Notes: generated by a model from the sequence alone, not told the origin. A DNA stretch of 64,000 nt from EX4484-217-1 sp964496035 (GCA_964496035.1 CAZBXI010000001.1:1-64000), one strand, 5' to 3'; counted from the stretch's first letter, positions 52,250 through 61,126 are shown. Program-made: numbers and translations.

Positions 52250-53175
52250 CTATAGGTAATGCTAATGTAGATATAATAATGTATGTCGATAAAGTACCTG
52301 CAGAAGATGAAGCAGTAGAAGCATATGATACGATAATCTCTGCAGGAGGCTCAGCATCAAACTATGCAGTAGCTCTTTCAAGACTAAATGTTAAGAGCGG
52401 ATTTATAGGAAGAATAGGCAATGACAGTTTTGGAGAATTTATTAGAAAAGAGTTCGAGAAGGAAAGAGTTGACATATCTCACTTAAAAGTAGATGACAAA
52501 TACCCTACAGGCAAAGTGTTCATCATAGTTACCAGGGACGGCATTAGGAGAATGATAGCTTATCGAGGAGCAAACGCCCGTATTTCAAAGGACGACCTAG
52601 ATGAGGAATACATTTCAAAAGCAAAAATTGTTCATGCAGCAAGTATAAGAAAGGAACTAGCTGAAGACGTAGCTAAAATAGTTTCAAAATATAATGTTGC
52701 ATTCAGTTATGATCCAGGCTCAATAGTTTGCAAGTACGGTATAAAGGGTTTCATGAGCATATTTAAACACGTCAAAATATTGTACTTGAATTTAAGGGAA
52801 CTGGAATGCCTAACAGGGTCAAGGGATCCCGAATCAGCATCACAACTATTAAGATACGGCCCCAAGCTTGTTGTTGTAAAAATGGGATCTAAAGGATCAT
52901 ACATAGTGCTAAGTGATGCAAGAATAAGAGTACCACCGTACAAGCCAAAGCAAGTTATTGACACTACGGGTGCTGGAGATGTTTTTGCCGCCGCACTTAC
53001 AGCATCGCTACTTAAAGGCTATAGTTTATGGGATTCAGCACTTTTTGCAAGTGTGGCTGCCGGAATTAAGGTAGGTAGGAAAGGTGCTAGAAACGGGATA
53101 CCATATGAAAAAGAGGTGCTTTCAATATTTAACGAACTACGTGAAAAACTTAGCAGAGGCCTTATACTATCCTAG
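52231..53175 (+). CDS. PfkB-family sugar kinase (candidate ribose-1-phosphate or nucleoside kinase)
   Basis: A 314-residue ribokinase-fold kinase with GNANVDIIMYVDKVP, the GGSASNYAVALSRL substrate loop and the catalytic DTTGAGDVFAAAL near 250. The TTG start overlaps the isomerase gene by 19 bp after a GAGGAGGATGAGGA purine stretch. In Thermococcus a PfkB-family enzyme phosphorylates ribose-1-phosphate to ribose-1,5-bisphosphate. The neighbourhood makes the same role likely here, but substrate specificity cannot be read from sequence. Confidence 0.88.
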   Translation: MVPEVVAIGNANVDIIMYVDKVPAEDEAVEAYDTIISAGGSASNYAVALSRLNVKSGFIGRIGNDSFGEFIRKEFEKERVDISHLKVDDKYPTGKVFIIVTRDGIRRMIAYRGANARISKDDLDEEYISKAKIVHAASIRKELAEDVAKIVSKYNVAFSYDPGSIVCKYGIKGFMSIFKHVKILYLNLRELECLTGSRDPESASQLLRYGPKLVVVKMGSKGSYIVLSDARIRVPPYKPKQVIDTTGAGDVFAAALTASLLKGYSLWDSALFASVAAGIKVGRKGARNGIPYEKEVLSIFNELREKLSRGLILS

Positions 53176-53180
53176 GGAAC

Positions 53181-53672
53181 TTATATTATTTTAACTGTAA
53201 ATGAAACCTTTATTTTCTTTATAATGCTTTCAAAAGACTCCTGATTAAGTGTTGTAAAAAAGTTGTTCCATCCTCTAGCAAATCTATTGTCCTTAATAGC
53301 TACTCTCTTCTTAAAATTCTCACTACTAAGTGTTTTTCCTTCAACATAAGATATAAGACTTAGTACAGTATTCCATGGACTTATGTAGTATTTCAGTTTA
53401 GGTATAAATTTACGTATCTCATCAAAGTATTTCTCTTGCCCAAGTAATGTACCATACCCTACATCTCCCTCTACTTCAACATAACTAAGTAGCGGATAAT
53501 CGTTATACTTATCAACTACTGTGAATAATTCAAAAACCTTTCCTCCTGGTATGTCTTCATAACACATTAATCCCAATTTAAAGACTGAATTCTCTCCAAC
53601 GATATACCCTAGTATTTTCTCCCTAAACCTAGGTTTCTGAACGTTCTTTATATGTAATTCAAGAAATACCAT
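53181..53672 (-). CDS. Hypothetical protein
   Basis: A 163-residue soluble protein, mixed alpha/beta, not recognised. It is convergent with the kinase gene (5-bp gap). The region 53673-53750 upstream holds the promoter of the next rightward gene. Function unknown. Confidence 0.55.
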   Translation of the reverse strand: MVFLELHIKNVQKPRFREKILGYIVGENSVFKLGLMCYEDIPGGKVFELFTVVDKYNDYPLLSYVEVEGDVGYGTLLGQEKYFDEIRKFIPKLKYYISPWNTVLSLISYVEGKTLSSENFKKRVAIKDNRFARGWNNFFTTLNQESFESIIKKIKVSFTVKII

Positions 53673-53750
53673 CTACTAAGCCCTAACCTAGTTTACGGAG
53701 ATTAAAATACTTAAAACATTAAACTACTATATTACAATGGTGAAAGGGAT

Positions 53751-54308
53751 ATGGCTGAAGAAATACCCTTGAGACCTCTAGGTAAACAGGATATTCACAA
53801 GTTAGAAACAGCTCTTCTAATAGCTACATTACTGAGACCCGATGTAATAGAGGAGATAAGAAAAGCTGAAGAAAGATTAACATGGGTTGATAGTTTAGCT
53901 GTTGCGGCAGCTGCACTTGCACGATCTAAGGCAGGCTATACAGTAACTATGATAGCAGATGAACTTGGCAGAAGCGAAGGCACAATAAGAAACCATCTTA
54001 CCGGTAAAACTAAAGCAGGTAAGCTTGTTCAGGAAACTTATCAAAGATTCCTACGTGAAGGAGTTAAAATAGAAATACCCGAAGTAGTAGCTAAAATTAC
54101 GCCTGAAGAAGTATATAAGAAGGAAATAGAGAAACTGGAGAAAGAACTGGAAGAACTACGTAGCGCTAAAACAGAACTAGAAGGTAAAGTGAAGAGTCTA
54201 GAAGAGAAAGTTAAGAACCTCGAAAATGAAAAGACAAACCTAGAAACCGAAGTAACCAAGTATAAGCAAAAAATAGAAGAAATAAAGAGAATACTGTCCT
54301 CAATATAG
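53751..54308 (+). CDS. HTH protein with C-terminal coiled coil
   Basis: A 185-residue protein. The helix-turn-helix at about 60-95 (AGYTVTMIADELGRSEGTIRNHLTGKTKAG) is followed by a long heptad coiled coil at 118-180 (EKLEKELEELRSAKTELEGKV...). The central domain resembles the TIGR03879 near-KaiC regulatory domain, but no KaiC-like gene is adjacent. A transcription regulator or chromatin organiser is likely. GTGAAAGGGAT precedes the ATG. Confidence 0.7.
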   Translation: MAEEIPLRPLGKQDIHKLETALLIATLLRPDVIEEIRKAEERLTWVDSLAVAAAALARSKAGYTVTMIADELGRSEGTIRNHLTGKTKAGKLVQETYQRFLREGVKIEIPEVVAKITPEEVYKKEIEKLEKELEELRSAKTELEGKVKSLEEKVKNLENEKTNLETEVTKYKQKIEEIKRILSSI

Positions 54309-54337
54309 CCTAAACTTTTTTCCATCAACTTAACAAG

Positions 54338-55663
54338 GTGTATTACATTTTGACTTCTATTCTTCTTTTATACCCTACAATACTCACTATGGCAAGCGAA
54401 AACGACGTAATAGATGAAGGTTACATCTACATTGATGAAGGCAAAATAGTTGATGTCGGCAAAGCCAGTGAACTACCTTACGAATACAAATATGCTGACT
54501 TAGTACTTAACCTGAGAGGAAGAATAGTTCTTCCAGGGTTTATAAGCTACCATAACCATTTAGCTCTACATTTCATTCGCTTCATGGGACTGGGTTTAAC
54601 CTTAGATGAATGGATAGATTTAGTAGCTTGGCCTTACGAAAAATCTCTTACACCAGAAGAATCATATTATGCTGCTAAACTCGCCATATATAACTTATTG
54701 AGAAACGGTGTTGTTGGAATAGCTGATATGCATTTCAATATGGACTCTGTTGCTAGAGCTGTTCAAGAATCAGGTATAATAGCTAACCTCTCAGTTGCAA
54801 TAATGGATACTCGAATAAAAACATACGAGGAAACGCTTAAGGAGAACATGAACCTCTTTAAAAAATGGAACGGCGTAGATAATAATAGAATAACGGTTTC
54901 TCTAGGCCCATGCGGTATAAGATTTCTCAAACCAAATCAGCTCCAGGAAATATCTGTTATAGCTAAAGAACAGAGCCTCTACATTCATATGCACATATCT
55001 GAAGTACAGGAAGATGTAAAGTACGCTAAGAAGGAATTCGGTAAGAGACCCATAGAAGTACTTAGAGACATGGGGTTTCTAGGAGAAAAAACCCTGCTAG
55101 CTCATGCAGTTTGGGTTTCCGAGAGAGAAATAGACTATGTAGCTAAAACATCAACCAGCATTGCACACTGCCCTATATCGAACACACTACTTCTATCTGG
55201 CATAGCACCTTTAATTAGCATGCTACGTAAAAACGTGAAAGTGGGGTTTGGAATAGACATAAACCCTGAATGGGACGTACTTGCAGAAGCTAAATTAGCA
55301 ATATACCTTGCTAATAACCTATATGGCGCGCCTCCTAGACTTCAACCTTTTGACGTATTAAAAATGGTTACAGGAAATTTAGCTAAATTCCCAGGTATAG
55401 AAAAGCATGGTCTTATAAAACCAGGCTATGATGCTAACATAGTAGTTGTAAACACAAAAACACCTGAAGGATGGCCCTATGAGGGAGCATACTATTCCGC
55501 AGTATTGTTCTCCAAAGCTAGTATTGAAACCGTTATTGTTAGAGGCGAAGTACTTGTTGACGGAGGCGAAGTACTCACAATAGGGGAGAGGGAAGTTGAA
55601 AAAGCCAAGAAGATTTTGTCAAAGAAGTTAGAAGAAATTCCTATACTTAAACAAAGTAGATAG
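54338..55663 (+). CDS. Amidohydrolase of the nucleoside-type deaminase group (MTA/SAH deaminase-like)
   Basis: A 441-residue TIM-barrel metal-dependent deaminase/hydrolase. HNHLALH is the metal HxH, HMHISEVQED the third ligand region, and TLLAHAVWV and AHCPISNTLL the active-site His motifs. GFGIDINPEWD carries the final Asp. The start is GTG 54338, or TTG 54350 after GGTG. The family includes adenosine, SAH, MTA and guanine deaminases. Together with the nearby phosphorylase, nucleoside salvage is plausible. Confidence 0.85.
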   Translation: MYYILTSILLLYPTILTMASENDVIDEGYIYIDEGKIVDVGKASELPYEYKYADLVLNLRGRIVLPGFISYHNHLALHFIRFMGLGLTLDEWIDLVAWPYEKSLTPEESYYAAKLAIYNLLRNGVVGIADMHFNMDSVARAVQESGIIANLSVAIMDTRIKTYEETLKENMNLFKKWNGVDNNRITVSLGPCGIRFLKPNQLQEISVIAKEQSLYIHMHISEVQEDVKYAKKEFGKRPIEVLRDMGFLGEKTLLAHAVWVSEREIDYVAKTSTSIAHCPISNTLLLSGIAPLISMLRKNVKVGFGIDINPEWDVLAEAKLAIYLANNLYGAPPRLQPFDVLKMVTGNLAKFPGIEKHGLIKPGYDANIVVVNTKTPEGWPYEGAYYSAVLFSKASIETVIVRGEVLVDGGEVLTIGEREVEKAKKILSKKLEEIPILKQSR

Positions 55664-56036
55664 TTAATGAATCTCTTATCTTTTCAAAATATACTTCTTT
55701 ATTAGCTGAGGTTTCAATACATAATCCTTCATCGAATAAGATAACGTAGTTATATAGAAAAGCTCCTGGGGTTATTATGGTTAGGTATCTTGAAAAATCT
55801 AAATTTGTATATCTGAGTTCGAAATTCCCAATAATCCTTGGCTTATTTATAACTTCTCCCTTCACGGATATAGGAGTAACATTATTGCTTAGTTCAACAT
55901 ATACGTAGCGTTTTCTACCATGTCTACCTTCTTTATGTGTTTTCACATTGTTCGAAACTCTAACCTCTCTCGGGAGAAACATGAAAACCACGTTTTTAAA
56001 TGCTATAATTAGCTCGTAAGGTTTAAACGTGGCCAT
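55647..56036 (-). CDS. Hypothetical protein
   Basis: A 129-residue beta-rich protein without recognised motif. A basic loop (THKEGRHGRKRY) sits near residue 33. It overlaps the convergent amidohydrolase gene by 17 bp. Function unknown. Confidence 0.5.
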   Translation of the reverse strand: MATFKPYELIIAFKNVVFMFLPREVRVSNNVKTHKEGRHGRKRYVYVELSNNVTPISVKGEVINKPRIIGNFELRYTNLDFSRYLTIITPGAFLYNYVILFDEGLCIETSANKEVYFEKIRDSLTIYFV

Positions 56037-56118
56037 TAGAGAACCTTTCTTAGGAACCCATTCAATATATAGTTTTCCCGGCGTAATAGAGCACCTCTGT
56101 TAAGGTGATCGGTTAATA

Positions 56119-56979
56119 TTGAGTAATTACACACCCCTAATTCGCAAACTAGCTCATAAAGTTCTAGGTAGTAAGAAGGCTAAAAAGATATGGTCGCGTA
56201 TCGAAATAATAGGAGACATAGCTGTTATACGTAAGCCTCCAGACATAGATTTAGAAGATATGAAAGCTATAGGTGAGGAAATACTTAAAGAAATACCCTA
56301 TGTTAAAAGCGTATGGTGTGCCGTATCCGAGGTAAAAGGTACTTACCGTTTAAGAAACTATGTTCATTTGGCTGGCGAACACCGAAGCGAGACAGTATAT
56401 GTTGAGCATGGGTGCAAGTTTAAGCTTGATATAACTAAGGTGTACATTTCACCTGCTTTAAATTATGAACATAAAAGAATAGCTGAAATGGTAAAACCAG
56501 GGGAAATAATTGTTAACATGTTTGCAGGTATAGGTATTTTTTCGATAGTAATAGCACGGAAGGTTTCACCTGTTAAAATTTACTCAATAGATATTAACCC
56601 CTATGCTTACAGGTACATGGTTGAAAATGTAAAAATAAATAAAGTAGAGAACTACGTAATTCCCTTACTTGGCGATGCAGCGAAGGTTATAGTAGAAAAG
56701 TTAATATCTGTAGCTGATAGGGTGCTTATGCCGTTGCCCGAACTAGCTATTAGTTATCTGAAATATGCTGTCTTATCGTTGAGAAGTAAGGGTTTTCTAC
56801 ATACTTACCTGTTTGTGAAAGCTAATAATAGAAAGGAAAGCTTAAAGAAAGCAGAAGAGATGTACTCTCAAGAACTGGTAAAATATGTTAGAAACTATAG
56901 ACTTCTATCCTATCGTGTTGTAAGATCTGTAGGGCCGAGAAAGTACCAAGTGGTTTTAGATTACTATGTTGAAAAATAG
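56119..56979 (+). CDS. Trm5/TYW2-family tRNA methyltransferase or aminocarboxypropyltransferase
   Basis: A 286-residue class I SAM protein. The N-terminal RNA-binding part (VKSVWCAVSEVKGTYRLRNYVHLAGEHRSETVYVEHGCKF) is typical of Trm5/Taw2, followed by the SAM motif VNMFAGIGIFSIVIA near 136 and SIDINPYAYRYM. Trm5 makes m1G37, and TYW2/Taw22 act next on the wybutosine path; which one this is cannot be settled. A Taw3 gene lies 1.2 kb away. TTG start after GGTGATC. Confidence 0.85.
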   Translation: MSNYTPLIRKLAHKVLGSKKAKKIWSRIEIIGDIAVIRKPPDIDLEDMKAIGEEILKEIPYVKSVWCAVSEVKGTYRLRNYVHLAGEHRSETVYVEHGCKFKLDITKVYISPALNYEHKRIAEMVKPGEIIVNMFAGIGIFSIVIARKVSPVKIYSIDINPYAYRYMVENVKINKVENYVIPLLGDAAKVIVEKLISVADRVLMPLPELAISYLKYAVLSLRSKGFLHTYLFVKANNRKESLKKAEEMYSQELVKYVRNYRLLSYRVVRSVGPRKYQVVLDYYVEK

Positions 56980-56989
56980 TTAAGCAGTT

Positions 56990-58156
56990 CTATCTTCTCC
57001 TACGTCTCCTAGGCACCTCTACTTCCAGTGCCCTAGCGCCTACACCTATAAGTTTCCTTAACACTGCATCTAAGAATTTAACATGGAATCCTTTCTGGCC
57101 AACAAAGGGTCCGAAGTCATCTCTGTTCACTTTAAACAACATGTAAGGACCAGCAAAATCAGCATCTACTACATGTTTATGAATCCAACTTACGGGGTGA
57201 ATTGCTCTAATAAACTCTTTAAAGTCCAGTGTTAACTCTATTGCTCTCAATTTTAACCCTACTTCTTCTTGAATCTTATTTATTCTCTCACCGCCTCTAC
57301 CTATGAGTCTGCCTAGATGTCCCTCTTTTGTAATTATTAATGCATCCGGTGTGTGTTCGCTTGTTATCTCGTATCGTTTTTTGTCATTAATGAACTCTGC
57401 AACAGTTATTATATCGGCATCGGGCGCATAGATTTTAGCTGCATCTAAGATTTCTTTCTCTGTATCATTAAGCTTTCTTTTTCTCATACGTACTTCCAGA
57501 ATTAACTTTATTCCTCTCTTAGCACCAACTCTTACGATATCCTTAAGCCCTAAATCTATTACAATAGCTCTTTCCTCGCCCATTAGAGCTTCGCGAAGAA
57601 GTGTAGCTCCATCTAAAACTATTTCAGGGTTCTTCTGGAATACAGGATCCCCAGCAATAATCATTTTACTATTGTTTCCCATTCTCATTAATAGTTCTAA
57701 TGAGCTCTCAGGGGGGATGTTTTGAGCATCGTCAAGGAAAAGTATTGAATTATCAAATGTTCTTCCCCTAAGGAAGTGAATATCAGCTAATATGACCCTC
57801 TCCTTCTTTATAAGCTCTTCAACAATACTCCAATTTATAAAGCTCGCTAATATGTCTCTAATATATGTTGAAATAATATCATAGTATAGGTTGCCAAGTT
57901 CTACTGCTGTAATTTCCTTCTCCAATACTATGTCTATAAGAGGTCTTGCTATAATGAACCTCTGATATTTTTCCTTTAAAACCTCAGTAATGCCGTAAGC
58001 TATAGATAGAAGGCTTTTACCTGTACCCGTAGGGCCGAAAACACCAACAATATCGTAATCTTTACTATGTAGGGCTTTCAGAAACTCTTCCTGCCCTGGA
58101 GTTAAAGGCTTAATTACATCTAAAGGTGTTTTTGTAGACTTCGACATTGTCATCAC
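56990..58156 (-). CDS. PhoH-like ATPase fused to KH domain(s)
   Basis: A 388-residue protein. A PhoH/RecD-like ATPase with Walker A GPTGTGKSLLSIAYG near 41-55 and LDDAQN Walker B near 141 is fused to a C-terminal KH RNA-binding module, LIGRGGERINKIQEEVG (GxxG loop) near 282-298. A basic tail RRRRRR follows. The fusion suggests an RNA-directed ATPase or helicase. The start (ATG ATG ACC ATG) is ambiguous by a few codons. It overlaps the taw3 stop by 4 bp. Confidence 0.85.
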   Translation of the reverse strand: MMTMSKSTKTPLDVIKPLTPGQEEFLKALHSKDYDIVGVFGPTGTGKSLLSIAYGITEVLKEKYQRFIIARPLIDIVLEKEITAVELGNLYYDIISTYIRDILASFINWSIVEELIKKERVILADIHFLRGRTFDNSILFLDDAQNIPPESSLELLMRMGNNSKMIIAGDPVFQKNPEIVLDGATLLREALMGEERAIVIDLGLKDIVRVGAKRGIKLILEVRMRKRKLNDTEKEILDAAKIYAPDADIITVAEFINDKKRYEITSEHTPDALIITKEGHLGRLIGRGGERINKIQEEVGLKLRAIELTLDFKEFIRAIHPVSWIHKHVVDADFAGPYMLFKVNRDDFGPFVGQKGFHVKFLDAVLRKLIGVGARALEVEVPRRRRRR

Positions 58157-58764
58157 CTTTTTCTTTCTAACCAGTTTCTTCTGATTTCAGTTTCTAACTT
58201 AAATATCTTCTTCTTAGATTCCAAGAGCATTTTATTAGCCCATTTAACTAAAGTTTTCAAACGCGTTTTTCTACATATAAGCTTTCCTTTAAGTTTTAAA
58301 GGCATAGCTAATTGCTCATTACCTCTCAATTCAACAACTATGCCTGTTCTAGCGAAACTTATTATACCACTATGCTTGAACCCAACGTTTCTTGCTACTT
58401 TTAGAAGTTCCTGAGCTCTGTTAACGGTTAAGCATGACACGTGAAGTATGGGAGGTTGTAAAACAAACCATAAATTCTCATCTCTGCTCTTTTCTAGAAT
58501 ACTAATAACCTCGTTTACATCTATCCTGTTGTGCGCCTTCAAATAAATCCTTATGGATCTTCTATCCCATGGTCTCTTAGATGAAAACACCATAAGTCTA
58601 CCCGAACAACTGCTTGAAGTAAACATGTCGTTAAAGCTGTTTAATAGTTTAATTAAGGAGTACAGTTCCCTATCAAAATACCCTGTTACGATATCTCTTT
58701 CGAGGCGTTTTAGAAATGCTTGTTTCCTATTAATCCAAGCACTGTAATTAACCGACATACTCAC
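58153..58764 (-). CDS. taw3: tRNA wybutosine-synthesis methyltransferase Taw3
   Basis: 203 residues from a GTG at 58764, which follows GAGGTG by 6 nt; upstream ATG codons would add over 30 residues of uncharacteristic sequence. The motif TSSSCSGR near residue 50 is the TYW3/Taw3 hallmark, followed by FVLQPPILHVSC. Taw3 methylates the wyosine intermediate at tRNA-Phe position 37. It overlaps the PhoH-KH gene by 4 bp. Confidence 0.9.
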   Translation of the reverse strand: MSMSVNYSAWINRKQAFLKRLERDIVTGYFDRELYSLIKLLNSFNDMFTSSSCSGRLMVFSSKRPWDRRSIRIYLKAHNRIDVNEVISILEKSRDENLWFVLQPPILHVSCLTVNRAQELLKVARNVGFKHSGIISFARTGIVVELRGNEQLAMPLKLKGKLICRKTRLKTLVKWANKMLLESKKKIFKLETEIRRNWLERKR

Positions 58765-58789
58765 ATTATACACCTCAAATATTAAGTAT

Positions 58790-58809
58790 CTTAATTGGGC
58801 TGAATTAAG
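58790..58809. repeat. Perfect inverted repeat in the taw3 / OB-fold gene divergent region
   Basis: CTTAATT 58790-58796 and AATTAAG 58803-58809 flank a 6-bp GGGCTG. It sits between divergent genes and could be an operator or part of overlapping TATA regions. AT-rich palindromes occur by chance in such DNA. Confidence 0.3.
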
Positions 58810-58868
58810 TGTCACGATAGAAAAGTATGAATACGTAGAAAATATTACTGATGTTTGGTGCATTATCG

Positions 58869-59207
58869 TTGGAAAGCACTATTACTATTGAGGAGTTCTC
58901 AAAAATAGATCTAAGAGTAGGCGTGGTTAAGGAGGCGGAGAAAATACCTGGTACAAGAAAACTCTTAAGACTAATAGTTGACCTAGGAGAGTTAGGAAAA
59001 AGACAGCTCATAGCAGGACTGGGCGACGTATACTCCCCTGAAGAGCTTTTAGGTAAAAGAATCATCGTTGTCGCTAATTTAAAGCCTAAGGTTATTAGAG
59101 GATATTTAAGCGAAGGCATGTTGCTAGCTGCAGGTTGCGGAAAAGGAGAAACACCTAGAATACTGACTGTTGACGGAGAAGTTAAACCTGGAAGTAAGGT
59201 TTGCTAA
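58869..59207 (+). CDS. OB-fold tRNA-binding protein (MetRS-beta / CsaA-like)
   Basis: About 112 residues from the TTG at 58869 (GGTG upstream; an ATG at 58851 is in frame). The signature TIEEFSKIDLRVGVVKEAEKIPGTRKLL, ANLKPKVIRGYLSEGMLLAA and the closing VKPGSKVC define the PF01588 tRNA-binding domain. Archaea often encode it separately as the beta subunit of methionyl-tRNA synthetase. It sits beside tRNA-modification genes. Confidence 0.88.
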   Translation: MESTITIEEFSKIDLRVGVVKEAEKIPGTRKLLRLIVDLGELGKRQLIAGLGDVYSPEELLGKRIIVVANLKPKVIRGYLSEGMLLAAGCGKGETPRILTVDGEVKPGSKVC

Positions 59208-59782
59208 AGTATTTGACCAATAATATACGTTAGCAACGCTACAAGCATCCCTCCTCCAGTATATAAGAATGCAGTTTTTATTCTCTCCCTCCTGGAGGTA
59301 ATAAAACCGGTAAACGCTAGTGTACTCAAAGCCAAAATGATACCTGCAACCGCGTTAATAGGATACGGTAAGGTAAAGAATAGTGTCGCTGGAATTAAGC
59401 CTCCGAGAAGCGTTGAAGCGCCTGCCGCAAACACTCTTACACGTACTTTAAAAGCAGTCTTCTCTGATATTACAGTCCCCCTTAAGCTCCTTAGTAAATG
59501 CCTTTCAAGAACATAGAGTCTAGCTTCTTCAAACGATCTTTCCGCAAAATATGCTCCATAAGAGTTTGTTAAAGCTGCAGTTACTACTCCTCCAATCCAT
59601 GCTTTAACAGCCTCCTGAACAGAGAAACTAAGCGTAACCAGCAGAATTCCAAGAGCGAAAAGTACACCATCACTCATACCTAAAATAATGTATCTTAAAA
59701 CTTCATGCCGTAGCTTACGTTCTAGCTTGAGGGGGTTGAGCAGATTCAATAATTTTTTCACCAACAACAACTTGGTCGACAC
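59204..59782 (-). CDS. VIT1/CCC1-like membrane transporter
   Basis: Up to 192 residues. Five or so hydrophobic helices include GMSDGVLFALGILL, AALTNSYGAYFAERSFEEA and AAGASTLLGGLIPATLFF, the pattern of the CCC1/VIT1 (DUF125) group, metal (Fe/Mn) transporters in eukaryotes. The start at 59782 overlaps the upstream DUF211 gene by 68 bp; a TTG at 59749 after GGTGA shortens the overlap to 35 bp. It is probably co-translated with DUF211. Confidence 0.75.
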   Translation of the reverse strand: MSTKLLLVKKLLNLLNPLKLERKLRHEVLRYIILGMSDGVLFALGILLVTLSFSVQEAVKAWIGGVVTAALTNSYGAYFAERSFEEARLYVLERHLLRSLRGTVISEKTAFKVRVRVFAAGASTLLGGLIPATLFFTLPYPINAVAGIILALSTLAFTGFITSRRERIKTAFLYTGGGMLVALLTYIIGQIL

Positions 59783-60026
59783 TATGAATTACGGCCCCTA
59801 CTCTTGTTAGTTCTTTTTCAATATCATCAAAATTTATATCTTCACCCTCAATGGTAATGATTAGACCCATAGTTTCAACGTCAACCTCGTTTACAGTAAC
59901 GTTTACAGCAGATACCCCCTTAACCCTAGCTAACGCCTTAGCAACATCGACAACTGAAGGCTCTTTCAATGGCTTTAAAACATCGAGAACAAGTCTTCTA
60001 ATTTTAACTCTACCTGTTTTACTCAT
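59715..60026 (-). CDS. DUF211 family protein
   Basis: 103 residues from the ATG at 60026 after GGAG (a GTG at 60041 adds five residues). KIRRLVLDVLKPLKEPSVVDVAKALARVKGV and VNVTVNEVDVETMGLIITIEGEDI fit DUF211 (PF02680), small archaeal ferredoxin-fold proteins. The gene precedes and overlaps the VIT1-like transporter, suggesting a metal-sensing or regulatory partner; this is an inference. Confidence 0.8.
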   Translation of the reverse strand: MSKTGRVKIRRLVLDVLKPLKEPSVVDVAKALARVKGVSAVNVTVNEVDVETMGLIITIEGEDINFDDIEKELTRVGAVIHSVDQVVVGEKIIESAQPPQART

Positions 60027-60149
60027 ATACTCCTGCTTCACCCTCCGCTATAACTACTATAGTAAACTCTTTTCCTTATAAACATTAATAAAAATAAGAA
60101 CATAAGACATTTATGTGAATTTAAAACTGTGGAGATAGGAGTGTATTCG

Positions 60150-60599
60150 ATGGCTCTGGACGAGCTAGATAAGAAAATAATAAATGCACTCATTGAAAAC
60201 CCCAGAATAACGTATAGGAAGTTAGCTAAAAGTTTAGGTGTCTCGGTAGGCACCGTGTATAATCGAGTGAAGAAGCTAATGAGCCGAGGCATTATAAGAG
60301 ACTTCACAGTACAGGTTGACTTTTCAAAGGTAGGATACGACGTAACAGCTTTAATACTAGTTAAGGTTGATGGAAAACATATAATAGACGTTGAACGCGA
60401 AGTAGCCAGATACCCTAATGTATGTGCAGTTTACGATGTTACCGGAGAATTTGATGTAATAGTTGTTGCGAAATTTAGAAATATAGGAGAATTAAACAAG
60501 TTTATCAAGAATTTACTTGCAAAACCGTACGTTCTAAGCACCAATACAAGTATAGCATTAAATGTGGTGAAAGAAAACTTTAAACTCAAAATACCTTAA
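60150..60599 (+). CDS. Lrp/AsnC-family transcriptional regulator
   Basis: 149 residues from the ATG at 60150, preceded by GGAG. The N-terminal HTH LDELDKKIINALIENPRITYRKLAKSLGVSVGTVYNRVKKL and the C-terminal RAM domain (TALILVKVDGKHIIDVEREVARYPNV...) are complete. It probably responds to an amino acid or metabolite. The eL13 gene follows by 12 bp, possibly co-transcribed. Confidence 0.92.
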   Translation: MALDELDKKIINALIENPRITYRKLAKSLGVSVGTVYNRVKKLMSRGIIRDFTVQVDFSKVGYDVTALILVKVDGKHIIDVEREVARYPNVCAVYDVTGEFDVIVVAKFRNIGELNKFIKNLLAKPYVLSTNTSIALNVVKENFKLKIP

Positions 60600-60611
60600 G
60601 GGGTGTTAGCA

Positions 60612-60848
60612 ATGAAGAAACATAGACCATTAGTTAAAACACCTAGGCTAATAAGTAAAGGGAAAACAACGCCAAAATGGAGAAAAGGAAGAGGGTTTAG
60701 CTTACCTGAACTTAAAGAGGCAGGTATAACGCTTGATGTAGCGAAAAAACTGAGGATATACGTCGATAAGAGACGAAGATCAAAACATAAGGAAAACGTT
60801 GAATATTTAAAGAAACTTCTTGAGGAATTCAGTAAAGCTAAAAGCTAA
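60612..60848 (+). CDS. rpl13e: 50S ribosomal protein eL13
   Basis: 78 residues from the ATG at 60612, which follows GGGGTG; a GTG at 60603 is in frame. The motif WRKGRGFSLPELKEAGITLDVAKKLRIYVDKRRRSKHKENVEYLKKLL is that of archaeal eL13, present in Crenarchaeota and relatives and absent from most Euryarchaeota. It lies right after the Lrp regulator. Confidence 0.9.
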   Translation: MKKHRPLVKTPRLISKGKTTPKWRKGRGFSLPELKEAGITLDVAKKLRIYVDKRRRSKHKENVEYLKKLLEEFSKAKS

Positions 60849-60862
60849 TTATAACTCAGCTA

Positions 60863-61126
60863 CTACTTGCTACAACAGAGAACACATATCAGTCTAACAG
60901 GGTCTAATTGCCTAGAACATTTTTCACAAACTATTCTACCGCACTTAATACATGAACCTAAGGCTAAATATTCTCCACATATTTCGCATAAACTTTCTTT
61001 ACAAACAATGCATATTCCATCATTAAGGCTAAAATGCTCTGAACAAACTCTTCTTCCACATATTTTACAGGCATGTATAGCCTCCATTTCCTCACATATC
61101 TCGCATTTAACGTTCTTGTCTTCCAA
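60863..61126 (-). CDS. Multi-zinc small protein
   Basis: An 87-residue protein with 18 cysteines in CxxC pairs (CEIC, CKIC, CIVC, CEIC, CIKC, CEKC, CVLCC) and one His (SEHF). It resembles tandem B-box/HIT-like or rubredoxin-type zinc knuckles. Probably a structural zinc protein; partner unknown. Divergent from the membrane gene at 61242. Confidence 0.65.
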   Translation of the reverse strand: MEDKNVKCEICEEMEAIHACKICGRRVCSEHFSLNDGICIVCKESLCEICGEYLALGSCIKCGRIVCEKCSRQLDPVRLICVLCCSK

